Source: Bacillota bacterium
GTDB taxonomy: Bacteria; Bacillota; Clostridia; Christensenellales; JAEXRW01
DNA: 64,000 nt
Direction: 5' to 3'
NCBI GenBank assembly: GCA_023454175.1
Contig: JAEXRW010000005.1
Span: forward strand, 10,397-74,396
Shown: positions 16,409 through 25,933 of the stretch, piece by piece
Position numbering within the stretch: position 1 is the stretch's first letter
Layout: the number at the start of each line of letters is the position of its first letter
The notes under the pieces: generated by a model
What the model saw: the letters and a program-made list of their open reading frames with translations, nothing else
Database searches by the model: none
What the model was told of the DNA's origin: nothing
Translations under genes and position numbers: made by a program

Positions 16409-18310
16409 TTACCAGGCGCCCCCGCCTCCGCCGCCTCCGCCCCCGCCCGAGGAGCTTCCGCCGGAGAAGCCGCTTCCGCCCCCGCTGCTACTGCTGCTGC
16501 TGTGGGAGACGGGCGCCGATGTCATATGCGACTGCATCGTGTTCATGGAGTTGTTGATGCTGCTCATAAAAAGGGTCGGTGAGAATGAGGTGATGTCCCC
16601 GTCGTACCAGCCCGGCGGCGGGATTGCGATGGATTCAAACTTCTCAGCCCACTTGTCCGTTACATTCAGTACGTAGGCATAGGGCAGGATGTGGTAGAAA
16701 TAGTTTGGGTTATCCTCCACCAGCTTCAGGATCCTGTCCTTTTCCGCCCGCACGATGAAATCCCGCAGCCCCAGGATCTTGCCCAGCCGCTCCCTCCCCT
16801 TGGGGGTGCGCCTCCGGATGAAACCGGCGCAGAGGCATAAGATGAGCGTGGATGCAAGTGCGCACCATGGCTGCAGCGGTTCGATGGCTGCAGACAGGGC
16901 GATGAGTACGAAACCGGTCAGGCATAGTGCCGCCAGGATCAGGGCCGTGATCATTTTAGCCTTTCTGGCTCCGGGTTTGAAACTGGCCCACCTTCGGACC
17001 AGGCCGATGAACCAGAAAGCGGGGACCATTGTGAGGGTGCCTGCGATCAGTCCGATGGGGATGGAAAATCCGAGCCCCAGGTTCAGCGACTGCAGCGTGA
17101 TGAACCAGGAGAGGTAAATGGGCAGCGCTGCAAGCAGGGTGAGGTATGGCGATAGTTTCATGGATAGCTTCGTGAAGATGCGGTTGGCGTCGTTATTGTA
17201 CTCCCCTTCCACCATGGATTTCACGCTGGCGATCGTAGCATAAAAAGAATACTTCAGATCGCTGGTATGTACCGATGCGCCCCTCTGGAATAGCTTGTCA
17301 AACATGTGCCTTTCGTAACTCTTTGCGTTGCTCCCCAAATCTTTGAGCATGTTGATCTGGAATCCTGCGTTTTTCTTATGGATTGAGATATACCCCCTGT
17401 CCGCCCAGTAGAGCAGCAGGGCTATCACATCCCGGTCGTCCATGTTCCCGTCGTAGACATAGCCCGCTTCCGAAGGTGTCATCCCTTCCGGCGCATAAAA
17501 TTCCACGATACGAAGCGGCCTTTTGTCCACACCGAATATCAGGAAAAGCACCAGCCCCGCAAATACGATCAGCCCCATGATGCCCATCATGGTCCACTCG
17601 GGTATTTTCAGGTTGAAGTAGTCCTGGGGCAGCTCCAGCCGCATCGTGATGCCTTCGTATCGGCCCAGCGGCTGCAGTACTTCACCCGTGATCGTGTTGC
17701 CGTCCACGTTGAATTTGAATACCTTGGGGTCATACCCGGTTGCGCCGAAAGGCCCGGTACTGAATCCGAGCTTGTTTTTGTCAAAGGGCTTGGGCAGCGT
17801 CACCGTATATGTGAAATGCTCTATGGCTGCATTCCAATCCGTCCCGTTGATGTTGTAATATGCCTCGTCAAAAGACTTGACCCCATCATCCCCGAAATTG
17901 AGTTTATAGGAGATTTGATAGGTCTGGTTTCCAATCACGGTTTTTTGGGGGTCGCCGATTTTGATATAGGTATCATACCCGCCTTCGCTTACGGAAAAGT
18001 GATGCCCCTCCACCTTCACGTCGGATACCGTGGTCAGCACGTCTGTGGAAATGACGGTGCCGTCGGCCAGCGTCCTTTTGAAGGTGTTGTAGCCCGTGGG
18101 GATGTCCCGGAATATCCCGTGGCCGGGTGTCGCGAAATTCACCTGGATCGTCTCCGTGATATCGTAGACATTTGTCTCCGAGATTACGGCATGCACGTCA
18201 TAATTTGTGATCTTGTATTCCACGTTTGGGGTGGGAGTCGCCTCTTCCTCGCAGGCAGTGAAAAGAAACAGCGCACAGACACAGAAAATCAGCATCAATA
18301 CCTTTTTCAT
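16409..18310 (-). CDS. DUF2207 family membrane lipoprotein
   Basis: 633 residues. It has a lipoprotein signal with lipobox FTAC, then an extracellular DUF2207 domain (about 25-240; ITETIQVNFATPGHGIFRDIP is typical). A membrane segment (~243-262) is followed by a cytoplasmic region with PEGMTPSEAGYVYDG. Two to four further membrane segments (~395-480) follow, and the tail is Ser/Gly-rich, ending in polyglycine and AW. DUF2207 proteins are widespread in Gram-positives, often with Gly-rich tails; their function is not established. The start has a GGAGGGTC ribosome site. No LemA partner gene is adjacent. Monocistronic with its own terminator. Confidence 0.87.
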   Translation of the reverse strand: MKKVLMLIFCVCALFLFTACEEEATPTPNVEYKITNYDVHAVISETNVYDITETIQVNFATPGHGIFRDIPTGYNTFKRTLADGTVISTDVLTTVSDVKVEGHHFSVSEGGYDTYIKIGDPQKTVIGNQTYQISYKLNFGDDGVKSFDEAYYNINGTDWNAAIEHFTYTVTLPKPFDKNKLGFSTGPFGATGYDPKVFKFNVDGNTITGEVLQPLGRYEGITMRLELPQDYFNLKIPEWTMMGIMGLIVFAGLVLFLIFGVDKRPLRIVEFYAPEGMTPSEAGYVYDGNMDDRDVIALLLYWADRGYISIHKKNAGFQINMLKDLGSNAKSYERHMFDKLFQRGASVHTSDLKYSFYATIASVKSMVEGEYNNDANRIFTKLSMKLSPYLTLLAALPIYLSWFITLQSLNLGLGFSIPIGLIAGTLTMVPAFWFIGLVRRWASFKPGARKAKMITALILAALCLTGFVLIALSAAIEPLQPWCALASTLILCLCAGFIRRRTPKGRERLGKILGLRDFIVRAEKDRILKLVEDNPNYFYHILPYAYVLNVTDKWAEKFESIAIPPPGWYDGDITSFSPTLFMSSINNSMNTMQSHMTSAPVSHSSSSSSGGGSGFSGGSSSGGGGGGGGGGAW

Positions 18311-18548
18311 AATGACCCTCCAACAAATGATCAGATTGGATGGTTCGCCGGCATATTCCCTGCATACCGTAATAAATATATTTCACTGTAGATGTGGTGA
18401 TGAATGCATCTGTACTCATTGTAGCAGGTTGCCGTCCTTTAGTAAATATTGGTACTGATTTTATTGTTCCTTTCCCATCGCAAATTTTGGGTTTGTTGTT
18501 GGCCGGACTGCATAAAGGATGGCTGTAAGATTGCATGACACGTATGGA

Positions 18549-19721
18549 TCATTCCGGACAAGTGTAATCCTGCCTGCACAGATATTGCCTGATGTCTTCC
18601 TTCTTTCCTGTTATCGCCCCCTGCACCAGGTCGTTCTTTCCCCCGCCCCGCCCGTTGAACGCCGCGTTGAGCTCCTTTCCAAAAGGGCGTATGTCGGTAT
18701 CGCTGCTGCCCAGCGCATATTTGTAGCCGTTCCCGTCGCTGCCCGAGAATACGAGTGCCCGTTTGAATCTTCCGCAGAGCAGGGTGCAGTACTGCCGCAG
18801 ATCGTCCGGGGACAGCCCTTCTTCAAACAAGCAAACGCTTTCCGCCCCGGTTTGCACCTGTGCTGCTTTGCATTCGAAAAGCCGCGTTTGGATCTCACGG
18901 ATGTTTTCCCTGAGCCTCGCGGCCTCGTCCAGCAGGTTCTGCACGGCGTTGCCGACTTCCCCCTGCTTCGCGGAGAGCATCACCGATATTTCCGTCACGC
19001 TTTCCTGTTTTGCGCGGTAATCGGAAATCGCCCGCTTCCCGCATACGATGCCGATCCGTGTGCCCCCCTTGTACCGCTGGGAGGACACGATCTTGATGGC
19101 GCCGACCTCCCCCGTGGTCTTCACGTGCGTGCCGCAGCATGCGCAGCAGTCGTAGCCGGGTATCGTCACGATCCGGACGTCCCCGCTGATCTCCTTCTTG
19201 CTCCGGTAGGCCAGCTTTTCCAGTTCCCGTTGCGGCGGAAAAGAGGTGTTAACGGGGATATTTGCATAGACCGCTTCGTTTGCCCGGCTCTCGATCTTTT
19301 CAATATCGGCCTCGTCGAGTTCCCCGCTGAAGTCCAGCGTCGTGGCCTCCCTGCCGATGTGGAATCCCACATTGTCATAGCCATACAGCTCGTGGACGAT
19401 GCCTGAAAGGATATGTTCCCCGCTGTGCTGCTGCATATGGGTCAGCCGGCTCTCCCAGTCGATCTCGCCTTGAACAGTTTTTCCCGCTTCGATAGGGCTC
19501 TCTACTGTATGGATGATGGTCCCGTCCTTTTCATGGACGTCCGTCACCCGGACCCCGTCCAGGCTTCCCGTATCCGCAGGCTGGCCCCCGCCCTCGGGGA
19601 AAAAGGCCGTCCTGTCCAGTATTACGGCATGACCGTTGTCTCGATTGGAGCAGTCCAATACCTTGGCGCTGAACGTTTTGATATGGCTGTCCTTTTCAAA
19701 CAGTTTCTCTGTCTTGTCCAT
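18549..19721 (-). CDS. alaX: AlaX-type alanyl-tRNA editing protein with DHHA1 domain
   Basis: 390 residues. A free-standing homologue of the alanyl-tRNA synthetase editing domain, which hydrolyses mischarged Ser-tRNA(Ala) or Gly-tRNA(Ala) in the cytosol. Zinc ligands are visible: HMQQHSGEH near 95-103 (HxxxH) and CCACCGTH near 193-200 (CxxxH). The N-terminal beta-barrel has AFFPEGGGQPADTG, and a coiled segment leads to a C-terminal DHHA1-like domain with GRGGGKNDLVQG. This is the long AlaX form. The start has a GGGGGAG ribosome site. No neighbour is functionally related. Confidence 0.9.
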   Translation of the reverse strand: MDKTEKLFEKDSHIKTFSAKVLDCSNRDNGHAVILDRTAFFPEGGGQPADTGSLDGVRVTDVHEKDGTIIHTVESPIEAGKTVQGEIDWESRLTHMQQHSGEHILSGIVHELYGYDNVGFHIGREATTLDFSGELDEADIEKIESRANEAVYANIPVNTSFPPQRELEKLAYRSKKEISGDVRIVTIPGYDCCACCGTHVKTTGEVGAIKIVSSQRYKGGTRIGIVCGKRAISDYRAKQESVTEISVMLSAKQGEVGNAVQNLLDEAARLRENIREIQTRLFECKAAQVQTGAESVCLFEEGLSPDDLRQYCTLLCGRFKRALVFSGSDGNGYKYALGSSDTDIRPFGKELNAAFNGRGGGKNDLVQGAITGKKEDIRQYLCRQDYTCPE

Positions 19722-19928
19722 AGGCTCCCCCTGCTTATCCAGAGTGTCATTTCCAGTATTCTACTCCACCAAAGGCCGCGCTGCAAATGGTAAATGGACC
19801 GGTTCCGGCAGAATAGGCCGTGCGCTTGGATTGCGGACGCGTCCCGTGGTATCATGTACTTGTGGATCCGGCAGTTTTGATCCGTTCAGGCAGGATGGAT
19901 CGGATATGGGTAAAGCGGGGTATATGCA

Positions 19929-20897
19929 ATGGATAAGGCTGGGCGCATCGTATCCATCGATCAGTTCCGGGGGCTTGCCATCATCCTCATGGTGGCAGCG
20001 AATTTCCTGGCGGGTGTCCATGCCATCCCCGCCTGGTTCAAACACGCGCCCGATATCGGGCTCACGGTGGTGGACCTCATCGCGCCCTTTTTCATCTTCG
20101 CCATCGGCCTCACGTACCGCCCGTCCTTTGAGCGGCGTCTCGCGCGGGATGGTGCGGGGAAAACATATGCGCATTTCGCCGTACGGTACCTCGCCATCGC
20201 GGGCATCGGCGCTGTCTTTGCCGCGGGTGAGTCCATGCTCGGGGATGCGGAGGTGTTTTGGGGCGTGCTGCAGGCCATTGGCATTTCCGGCCTTGTAACG
20301 CTGGCGGTCATACGCCTTAAAAGGGTCTGGCGTGTGGTGATCGCGCTGGGCATTCTGGTGGGCTATCAGCTGCTCCTGGATCATTTCCTTCTGGATAGCG
20401 TCCTGCATTCCTCCCACGGCGGTCTGCCCGGTTCGCTGGCCTGGAGCGCCATGCTCATCCTCTCCACGGTCATGGCGGACCTCTTTTATGAAAAGCAGCG
20501 CCTCGGCGGTTCCTACCTGCCCTGGCTTTTGATTGCTTTGGTCGTCGGAGTCATGGCAGCGTTCCTCGTCCCGGTCAGCAAGAACCGCGTCTCCCTCTCC
20601 TATGTACTGCTCTGCAATGCGTTCAGCGCCTTTTTGTTTTCCGTTTTCCATGCCTTTACCGCACGCGTGAAAAAAGGCGTCCCCTTCCTCTCCTGGTGGG
20701 GGATGAACCCGCTTTTCCTCTATGTGCTGCATCTCATCCTTACGGGCATCTTCTTCCTGCCGGACGTACCCTGGTGGTACTCCGAGGCGGGCCTTTTGCT
20801 TGCCTTCGGGGAGCTTGCCTTCATCTATGCCGTTTTAACGCTCGTTGCGTGGGCTTTATACCGCAAGCATGTCCTGATCGTTCTGGGCAGCCGGTGA
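19929..20897 (+). CDS. Heparan-alpha-glucosaminide N-acetyltransferase-like membrane acyltransferase
   Basis: 322 residues with about eight to ten membrane helices. The N-terminal RIVSIDQFRGLAIILMVAANF matches the RxxSlDxfRGl signature of the HGSNAT/DUF5009 (COG4299-type) family. GLTVVDLIAPFFIFAIGLTY and SWWGMNPLFLYVLH also fit the family. Members are thought to move acyl groups across the membrane onto a sugar or peptidoglycan substrate; the substrate here is unknown. The ATG follows GCGGGG. The gene stands alone between two minus-strand genes. Confidence 0.82.
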   Translation: MDKAGRIVSIDQFRGLAIILMVAANFLAGVHAIPAWFKHAPDIGLTVVDLIAPFFIFAIGLTYRPSFERRLARDGAGKTYAHFAVRYLAIAGIGAVFAAGESMLGDAEVFWGVLQAIGISGLVTLAVIRLKRVWRVVIALGILVGYQLLLDHFLLDSVLHSSHGGLPGSLAWSAMLILSTVMADLFYEKQRLGGSYLPWLLIALVVGVMAAFLVPVSKNRVSLSYVLLCNAFSAFLFSVFHAFTARVKKGVPFLSWWGMNPLFLYVLHLILTGIFFLPDVPWWYSEAGLLLAFGELAFIYAVLTLVAWALYRKHVLIVLGSR

Positions 20898-20969
20898 GAC
20901 GGCCGTCCTTCCTGTCATGCATGCTTTGGGATTGCCTGCCTTTCCCGTTTCATGATGGAGCCTGGTCTT

Positions 20970-21010
20970 GTATAAAAGGAAAAGGCCGTATGGATCTCTC
21001 CATATGGCCT
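20970..21010 (-). terminator. Terminator of the PopT-like gene
   Basis: AGGCCGTATGGA / TCCATATGGCCT (12 bp, one wobble) with a 4-base loop. On the minus strand it is followed by TTTTCCTTTTAT. It may also stop the convergent acyltransferase transcript. Confidence 0.75.
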
Positions 21011-21039
21011 AGTCATGAAATCACGGTCTGGCCGAACTG

Positions 21040-21927
21040 TCAGTTCTTTTGTACCTTCCGGCCCAGCTTGCCCATCAGCCATGCGATGACAAAACCTGCG
21101 ATAAAGCAAGCTGCACACAGCACGATCTCCAGTGCAGTACCGGTGTATTGAAGGGGGATGATTGCGATCGTGGATGCGATCACAAATCCCAGGATGATAT
21201 GGAAAGCCACGGCGTAATGCTTCTTGAATAAATTATCGATGAACCGGGCGGAGATGAATACGAAAAACACGAGCCCGATCGCCAGAGGGATGAGCACCTC
21301 GAGCGACAGGTTCGCGATACCGGCGGTCATGGGCTCGTACAGGCCGAGGAATATCAAGATGGAAGAGGAACTGAGTCCGGGCGCGACAAACGATAGGCCC
21401 CAAAACACCCCGCATACCAGGTACCATCCGATATTCGGCTGTATGGATATTTTCGTGCCGAATTGGAGCCAAAGCAATAAGCCAAGCATCAACACGGTGG
21501 TGATGACCAATGAGATCCACGCGCTTTTTGGCCGTCCTTCTTTTGCCCCCTGCTTGAAAAGCGAGGGGAGCATCCCTGCGATCAATCCGATAAACAGCCA
21601 GATCGCGATGCTGGACGAGGCTTTGAAAAGCATGTCCACCAGGCGTGCAAGCCCGATAAAGCCGATCAGCACACCGATGAGTACAGGCAATAACAGTTTG
21701 ATGTGCGTCTTGAACGTACGGATCGGGTGCGCCAGCAATTCCATCAAAGGCTCGTAGACCCCGAATATGACGCAGAGCACACCGCCGCTGACACCCGGCA
21801 GGATCGCTCCGGTACCGATGATCACGCCTTGCAGCAGCTTGAAGAGCCATCGCCACAGCGTCATGGGGGGGGCGGCGGTGACTGGCTTTTCTTCCTTTGA
21901 CGCATTTGGGGGATTTTTTTCATTCAT
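21040..21927 (-). CDS. popT: DUF368 family undecaprenyl phosphate translocase (PopT-like)
   Basis: 295 residues and about eight membrane helices. DUF368 proteins (PopT) recycle undecaprenyl phosphate to the inner leaflet for cell wall synthesis. The two inverted halves each carry the family motif, GVIIGTGAILPGVSGGVLCVI near 35 and LSFVAPGLSSSSILIFLGLY near 165. The N-terminus is Lys/Pro-rich and cytoplasmic. The C-terminus ends in a short basic tail. The start is preceded by a purine-rich GAAGGG. Monocistronic. Confidence 0.88.
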   Translation of the reverse strand: MNEKNPPNASKEEKPVTAAPPMTLWRWLFKLLQGVIIGTGAILPGVSGGVLCVIFGVYEPLMELLAHPIRTFKTHIKLLLPVLIGVLIGFIGLARLVDMLFKASSSIAIWLFIGLIAGMLPSLFKQGAKEGRPKSAWISLVITTVLMLGLLLWLQFGTKISIQPNIGWYLVCGVFWGLSFVAPGLSSSSILIFLGLYEPMTAGIANLSLEVLIPLAIGLVFFVFISARFIDNLFKKHYAVAFHIILGFVIASTIAIIPLQYTGTALEIVLCAACFIAGFVIAWLMGKLGRKVQKN

Positions 21928-22051
21928 TTTGATTTTCCCTTCAAAAAGTGATTTGCAGTACTTGTTTATATCGCTGAAAAGGACTTGTTTATTTTACCAT
22001 TTGCGCCGGCCGGTTTCAAACCCAGGTATGGTTCTGAAGCGTTGGCAGGTT

Positions 22052-23497
22052 TTATTGCAGCTTCCCATACTGTATCCAGGCCGCGATATCCGATATTACC
22101 GCATTCGAGACCGCGATGGGTCTCGTCCCCAGCGGTTTTTGGATGGAAAAGGTGCCGTCGTCCTCCGAGAAAAAGTGCGTCAGCCCCGGGTATAGTTTAT
22201 AGGTGACGTTGGCCTTCCCTGCCAACGCCTGCTTCCACCCGCCGAAGTCTTTTTCCGGGCTTGCCTGGACATCCTTGTCTCCCTGCAGGATCAGCATCGG
22301 CTTGTTGATGCCCCGTGCGATATCCCCGGCATTGTATTGCTGCATCTCCCAGTAATAGTATCCCGGCTGGGTGAATATCGTCGTTTTTTTGGCCTCTTCG
22401 GCGCTCATGGATGCCAGTTTCTCAGCGTCTGCCTTTAATGCATCGACTTGGGCTTGGTATGATGGTCTTTTATCCTCCGGCAGGGTTTGGATGACCGCCA
22501 TGTTTTGGTCGTACTGGAGCTCCCACAGTTTTCGCGGGCTTCCCGCCAGCAGCGCCAGGCCGGCGAATCCCCCGCCGCTCATGTCGATGCGCGGGGCCAG
22601 CATCGCACCCTCGCTGTGCGCCACGAGATAGATCTTGGTTTTGTCGATTCGGCTGTCCTGCCTCAGCAGGTTTGCGGCTGCCACCGCGTCTTCAATGTAT
22701 TCATGTTGCACCGTCAGCTCGTTAGCCTGCTGGGCTATCTTTGGCCCGTAGGTGAATGTGCGCTTGTCATAGCGCAGCACTGCGATCCCGCGCTCTGCCA
22801 GTCCCCAGGCGATATCGCGGAATGGTTTTCCCGCGTTTGAAGGCAATGTCTCGTCCCTGTCCAATGCTCCGGAGCCTTGTACGAGTACAACGGCTGCAAG
22901 CGGTGCTTTCGCGTCCTTCGGCAGCGTCAGTGATCCCGGCAGCGGCCAGTCTCCCCCCTTGCCTACCGTCACCGGTTCCTCGGCGATGGTATCCGGCATT
23001 TTGCTGGCGTCGGGTGCAGGCGTGGAGGTATTCGTGAAAGACGGCAGGATCTGCCCTGCGCCATGCGGGGCGGTATTGAACCAAATACCGGATACTTTGT
23101 TGCTCTTTGAGAAAACCACCTGCACCAGCAGGTTTGCCTTTTTGGAGGGGCACTGGACGATGATCGTTTCGTACCCTTTCAGCATCACGGCCGTGGCCTC
23201 CCCCACCGAGCCGAAATTGCCCGCCGTCTCGGCGCCGCGCTGCCAGATGGCCGGCAGCTGGTCCACCGGCATGGCCCGCTGCATGTTTGAGTCAAACGTA
23301 TCGAAGGCTTCCTGCCAGTTCCCCGCAGCCATGTCCTCCACCAGCTTCTTTGCGATGGGGATGAGGGCCTCCTGCCTTTTTTTCGGCACTTCGTTGCTGC
23401 CCAGGGGGGATGCCTCCGGTTGGGTCGAGCACCCTGCAGTCAGGAAGATGGCCGCGATGAGTAAGGATACTATTTTAATCAGGTTTTTCATGTTCAC
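22052..23497 (-). CDS. Lipoprotein with DUF3887-like domain and alpha/beta hydrolase
   Basis: 481 residues. Lipobox LTAGC is followed by an N-terminal DUF3887-like domain (about 45-135, AAGNWQEAFDTFD), a Pro/Thr linker and an alpha/beta hydrolase domain. Catalytic features are the oxyanion loop VLVQGSGALDRDE near 205, nucleophile elbow AHSEGAM (Ser ~295), acid in LILQGDKDVQ and His in GLTHFFSEDDG near 441. It is therefore a probable surface-anchored serine esterase or peptidase. The DUF3887-hydrolase pairing is common in Clostridia and its substrate is unknown. Start GTG (23497) has GGAG 10 bases upstream; ATG two codons later is possible. Confidence 0.85.
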   Translation of the reverse strand: MNMKNLIKIVSLLIAAIFLTAGCSTQPEASPLGSNEVPKKRQEALIPIAKKLVEDMAAGNWQEAFDTFDSNMQRAMPVDQLPAIWQRGAETAGNFGSVGEATAVMLKGYETIIVQCPSKKANLLVQVVFSKSNKVSGIWFNTAPHGAGQILPSFTNTSTPAPDASKMPDTIAEEPVTVGKGGDWPLPGSLTLPKDAKAPLAAVVLVQGSGALDRDETLPSNAGKPFRDIAWGLAERGIAVLRYDKRTFTYGPKIAQQANELTVQHEYIEDAVAAANLLRQDSRIDKTKIYLVAHSEGAMLAPRIDMSGGGFAGLALLAGSPRKLWELQYDQNMAVIQTLPEDKRPSYQAQVDALKADAEKLASMSAEEAKKTTIFTQPGYYYWEMQQYNAGDIARGINKPMLILQGDKDVQASPEKDFGGWKQALAGKANVTYKLYPGLTHFFSEDDGTFSIQKPLGTRPIAVSNAVISDIAAWIQYGKLQ

Positions 23498-23528
23498 TCT
23501 TTTTCAGCTCCGGTCCGGATTTTCTAAA

Positions 23529-23677
23529 GGAAGCGCTGATTGAATGAGGGTAATAATATTTGCGTGTCAATTTGGCTTTTCTAAGAAGCAGAAACGCTCA
23601 GCGCCGCAGGCATTATGCCCCTTAGCAATGCCGGCAAATTAACGCAAAGATATTTATCCAATAAATCAGCGCTGCCT
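23529..23677. mobile_element. MITE-like element with ~46-bp terminal inverted repeats
   Basis: Left end GGAAGCGCTGATTGAAT and right end (reverse) GGCAGCGCTGATTTATT begin imperfect inverted repeats of about 46 bases (23529-23575 and 23633-23677). The centre has its own hairpin (GGCATT...AATGCC). It is 149 bp long with no coding capacity. A clear target-site duplication is not visible. No other copy was seen in the window. It could instead be a large hairpin in the untranslated region. Confidence 0.55.
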
Positions 23678-23707
23678 TAACGTCCTTTATTATGCATCCG
23701 TTCCTGT

Positions 23708-23729
23708 ATTTTCCGCAAGAGCGGAAAAT
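23708..23729. terminator. Hairpin after the DMT transporter gene
   Basis: ATTTTCCGC-AAGA-GCGGAAAAT perfect stem about 45 bases beyond the stop codon of the minus-strand transporter gene. It has no strong T-run, so termination is only plausible. Confidence 0.45.
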
Positions 23730-23771
23730 GGCTGAACTGTTTTGGACCGTACACGATCCGTTTGGAAGTCG

Positions 23772-24737
23772 CTATTTTGTAATGCCGGCTTCCCCTTTTA
23801 TTTTCCCGTTTCCGTTTTTGGTCACCAGCCAGATGCCCGCCAGCACCAGCGCCGCGCCCGCCATCTGCAGCCAGTACAGCTTTTCCCCGTTGATGAATAC
23901 GCCCGCCAGGATGCTGACCACCGTGGTCAGGTTGGCAAACGTGGCCACGATGCTGGATTTTATTTTGGATACAGCGTAATTGAAGCAAAGGAATGCCACG
24001 ATGGAAGATACCAAGCTCAGGTACAGCAGGCCGTACAGGGCGCCGGGATTCAGCGCGTCCGTGAAATAGTGCCCGATCCTTCCCTCGGTGCCGGCGATGG
24101 TGAGTCCGATGGTGTTGAAGCAGATTGCGCCTGCCCACATCATGATGAGTGTGATCTCAAAGGGCGTGCATTGCGCCGAGGCCTTCCGGGATAATGGATT
24201 GTAGAGCCCCGCAGTCAATACGGCGCCCAGCAGCAGCAGGTACCCCGTGATGCTGGATATATTCCCAATGCTGTCCTTGGCGAGGGTGATCAATAGCACG
24301 CCCGCCACTGCCAGCAGGATGGCCAGCCACTGCCTGCCCGCGATCTTCTCTTTCAATATGATCATCGAGAGGATGGCCACGGCGAAAGGGATGAGCGCGA
24401 TCATCATGCCCGATTCCGAAGCGGAAGTGAGCTTCACGCCGAATGTTTCAAATACGAAATACAATACAGGCTCAGCCAGGGATATCAAAAGGATGCTTCC
24501 GATCTTTTTGAAGTTCAGTTGGACCTTCACGATGCGGGTCGCCACCAGCAGGCTCATGCACAGTGCTGCGATCAGGAAACGGATGCCCAGCAGCTGGAAG
24601 ACCTCCAGGTGTTCCAGCGTCATTTTGGTGAAAAGGAAGGAGAAGCCGAAAATAACGGATGCCAGCGTGATCGCGCCGTACGCCAGCAGTTTTTCCTTCG
24701 GCTTTTTGGCTGTGTTGCCCTGCTCTTTTTGCGCCAT
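23772..24737 (-). CDS. EamA/DMT family membrane exporter
   Basis: 321 residues with ten predicted helices in two EamA repeats (about 20-155 and 170-310). Family features are YGAITLASVIFGFSFLFTK at the start of repeat 1 and VATFANLTTVVSILAGVFINGEKLYWLQ in repeat 2. Such drug/metabolite transporters export amino acids or related metabolites; specificity cannot be read from sequence. The start at 24737 is chosen for AAAGGG upstream; a 15-codon extension to 24782 lacks one. The C-terminal tail is Lys/Gly-rich. Confidence 0.88.
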   Translation of the reverse strand: MAQKEQGNTAKKPKEKLLAYGAITLASVIFGFSFLFTKMTLEHLEVFQLLGIRFLIAALCMSLLVATRIVKVQLNFKKIGSILLISLAEPVLYFVFETFGVKLTSASESGMMIALIPFAVAILSMIILKEKIAGRQWLAILLAVAGVLLITLAKDSIGNISSITGYLLLLGAVLTAGLYNPLSRKASAQCTPFEITLIMMWAGAICFNTIGLTIAGTEGRIGHYFTDALNPGALYGLLYLSLVSSIVAFLCFNYAVSKIKSSIVATFANLTTVVSILAGVFINGEKLYWLQMAGAALVLAGIWLVTKNGNGKIKGEAGITK

Positions 24738-24884
24738 GTTAAACCCTTTACACGATATCAAAAATAATAATTCAACCTCCATCGAACATGTCTCAATATA
24801 ACATAATTCCGGATTTCAATAAATCGTCATTTCATTTTTCAGGATTGATGAATTGCAGTACCCTCGGCGACCCCGGCCTGGGCT

Positions 24885-24944
24885 TTAAAAAGGCAGCGAA
24901 AACGCCCCGCAAGAGGAGGAGAGGAACTTGCAGGGCGCTTTCGC
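24885..24944 (-). terminator. Terminator of the dapB-like gene
   Basis: GCGAAAACGCCCCGCAAG pairs with CTTGCAGGGCGCTTTCGC (24896-24944, few mismatches). On the minus strand the run TTTTTAAAG follows. Confidence 0.75.
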
Positions 24945-24993
24945 GAATCATCTCATGGAGACTTGTACTCTTAATTAAGGTTTATGTACGGCT

Positions 24994-25797
24994 TTATGCC
25001 GTTGCAGCGTCCCCCAGCGGGATTACATTGCCCACCTGGGTCCTGGTGAGGACGTCCTCCATCTCATACCAGCCCACCCGGTTCTGGATGAACCGTGCCG
25101 CCCGGATGGCCCCTTCCGCAAAAGCCCTGCGGGAGAAGGACTCGTGTACGATGGTTATCCTTTCATATTCCCCCACCGCCAGCACCTCGTGGTAGCCGAT
25201 ATACCCGCCCGCGCGGACGGCATTGATGGGCACTTTGTTGTCACTTGTGCAGTTCAGTTCACATTCCAGCACCCCGGCGATGCGTTTGGCCGTGGCCGAG
25301 GGGGAGTCTTTTTTGTTCCGGTGGTGCATTTCGGTGATCTGGTAATCGAAGTCGGGCAGCCGGAGGGCCGCCACCTTGGACATGGACATCAGTACGTTCA
25401 CGCCGATGGTCACATTGGGGGCATACACCATGCCAAAGGAATCGTCCTGCGCCAGCCCTTTGAAATAGGCCAATTCGCTGTCCGAGAAACCCGTGGTGCA
25501 GATGACCGCACCCACATGGTATTTGTGGCATGCGCGTATCAGCGCACGCGACGCGGTGGGGTTTGAAAAGTCGATGACCACGTCGATCTTGTTGGTCCGG
25601 AATACGTCCTCCGCATCGTCTATCGACCATGCGTAGACGCCCAGCGCCGGCAGCTGTGCGATCTCCCCGATATCCAGGCCGATCCTGTCGCTGTGCGCCC
25701 GGCACAGCCCCGCCGCCAGCTTAAGTTCGGGATGGTCCAGTATGGCTTTGGCTGTTTCCTTCCCGGCCCTTCCCAGTCCGCATAAGGCTACGTTCAT
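24994..25797 (-). CDS. dapB: 4-hydroxy-tetrahydrodipicolinate reductase-like protein (DapB family)
   Basis: 267 residues, the usual DapB length. DapB reduces 4-hydroxy-tetrahydrodipicolinate with NAD(P)H on the way to diaminopimelate and lysine. The Rossmann start is ALCGLGRAGKE. VVIDFSNPTASR, the active-site loop (EMHHRNKKDSPSATAKR, about 153-169) and NVTIGVNVL are all present. Two deviations are seen: GRAG instead of GRMG, and SPSATA instead of SPSGTA. A specialised paralog is possible. AAGGAGG precedes the ATG. The gene sits behind a c-di-AMP riboswitch and its terminator, so cell-wall precursor supply may respond to c-di-AMP. Confidence 0.85.
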   Translation of the reverse strand: MNVALCGLGRAGKETAKAILDHPELKLAAGLCRAHSDRIGLDIGEIAQLPALGVYAWSIDDAEDVFRTNKIDVVIDFSNPTASRALIRACHKYHVGAVICTTGFSDSELAYFKGLAQDDSFGMVYAPNVTIGVNVLMSMSKVAALRLPDFDYQITEMHHRNKKDSPSATAKRIAGVLECELNCTSDNKVPINAVRAGGYIGYHEVLAVGEYERITIVHESFSRRAFAEGAIRAARFIQNRVGWYEMEDVLTRTQVGNVIPLGDAATA

Positions 25798-25849
25798 GTG
25801 TCTAACCTCCTTTCAGGTTGTGCCGCCAGGCGTTGCCTTTTTGGGAAAC

Positions 25850-25880
25850 AAAAAAGCGCCCGGCATTTGTCCAGCAGCGC
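25850..25880 (-). terminator. Riboswitch-controlled intrinsic terminator
   Basis: On the minus strand, GCGC...GCGC (25856-25880) is followed by TTTTTT (25850-25855), between the aptamer and dapB. Its 5' arm includes CTGGAC, which is complementary to GTCCAG at the 3' edge of the aptamer. The two structures are therefore mutually exclusive, as expected for an expression platform. Confidence 0.8.
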
Positions 25881-25933
25881 AAAGAAAGGATAATGCATAC
25901 AAGCGTGATGTGATGGAGATCACATCTTCCCTT

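Noticed and set aside
16409..16480. Poly-Gly C-terminus as frameshift artefact
   Set aside because: DUF2207 proteins commonly end in Gly/Ser-rich tails; the frame closes normally before a terminator.
19761..20732. 323-codon open frame on the minus strand
   Set aside because: Antisense to the HGSNAT-like acyltransferase, which has clear family motifs.
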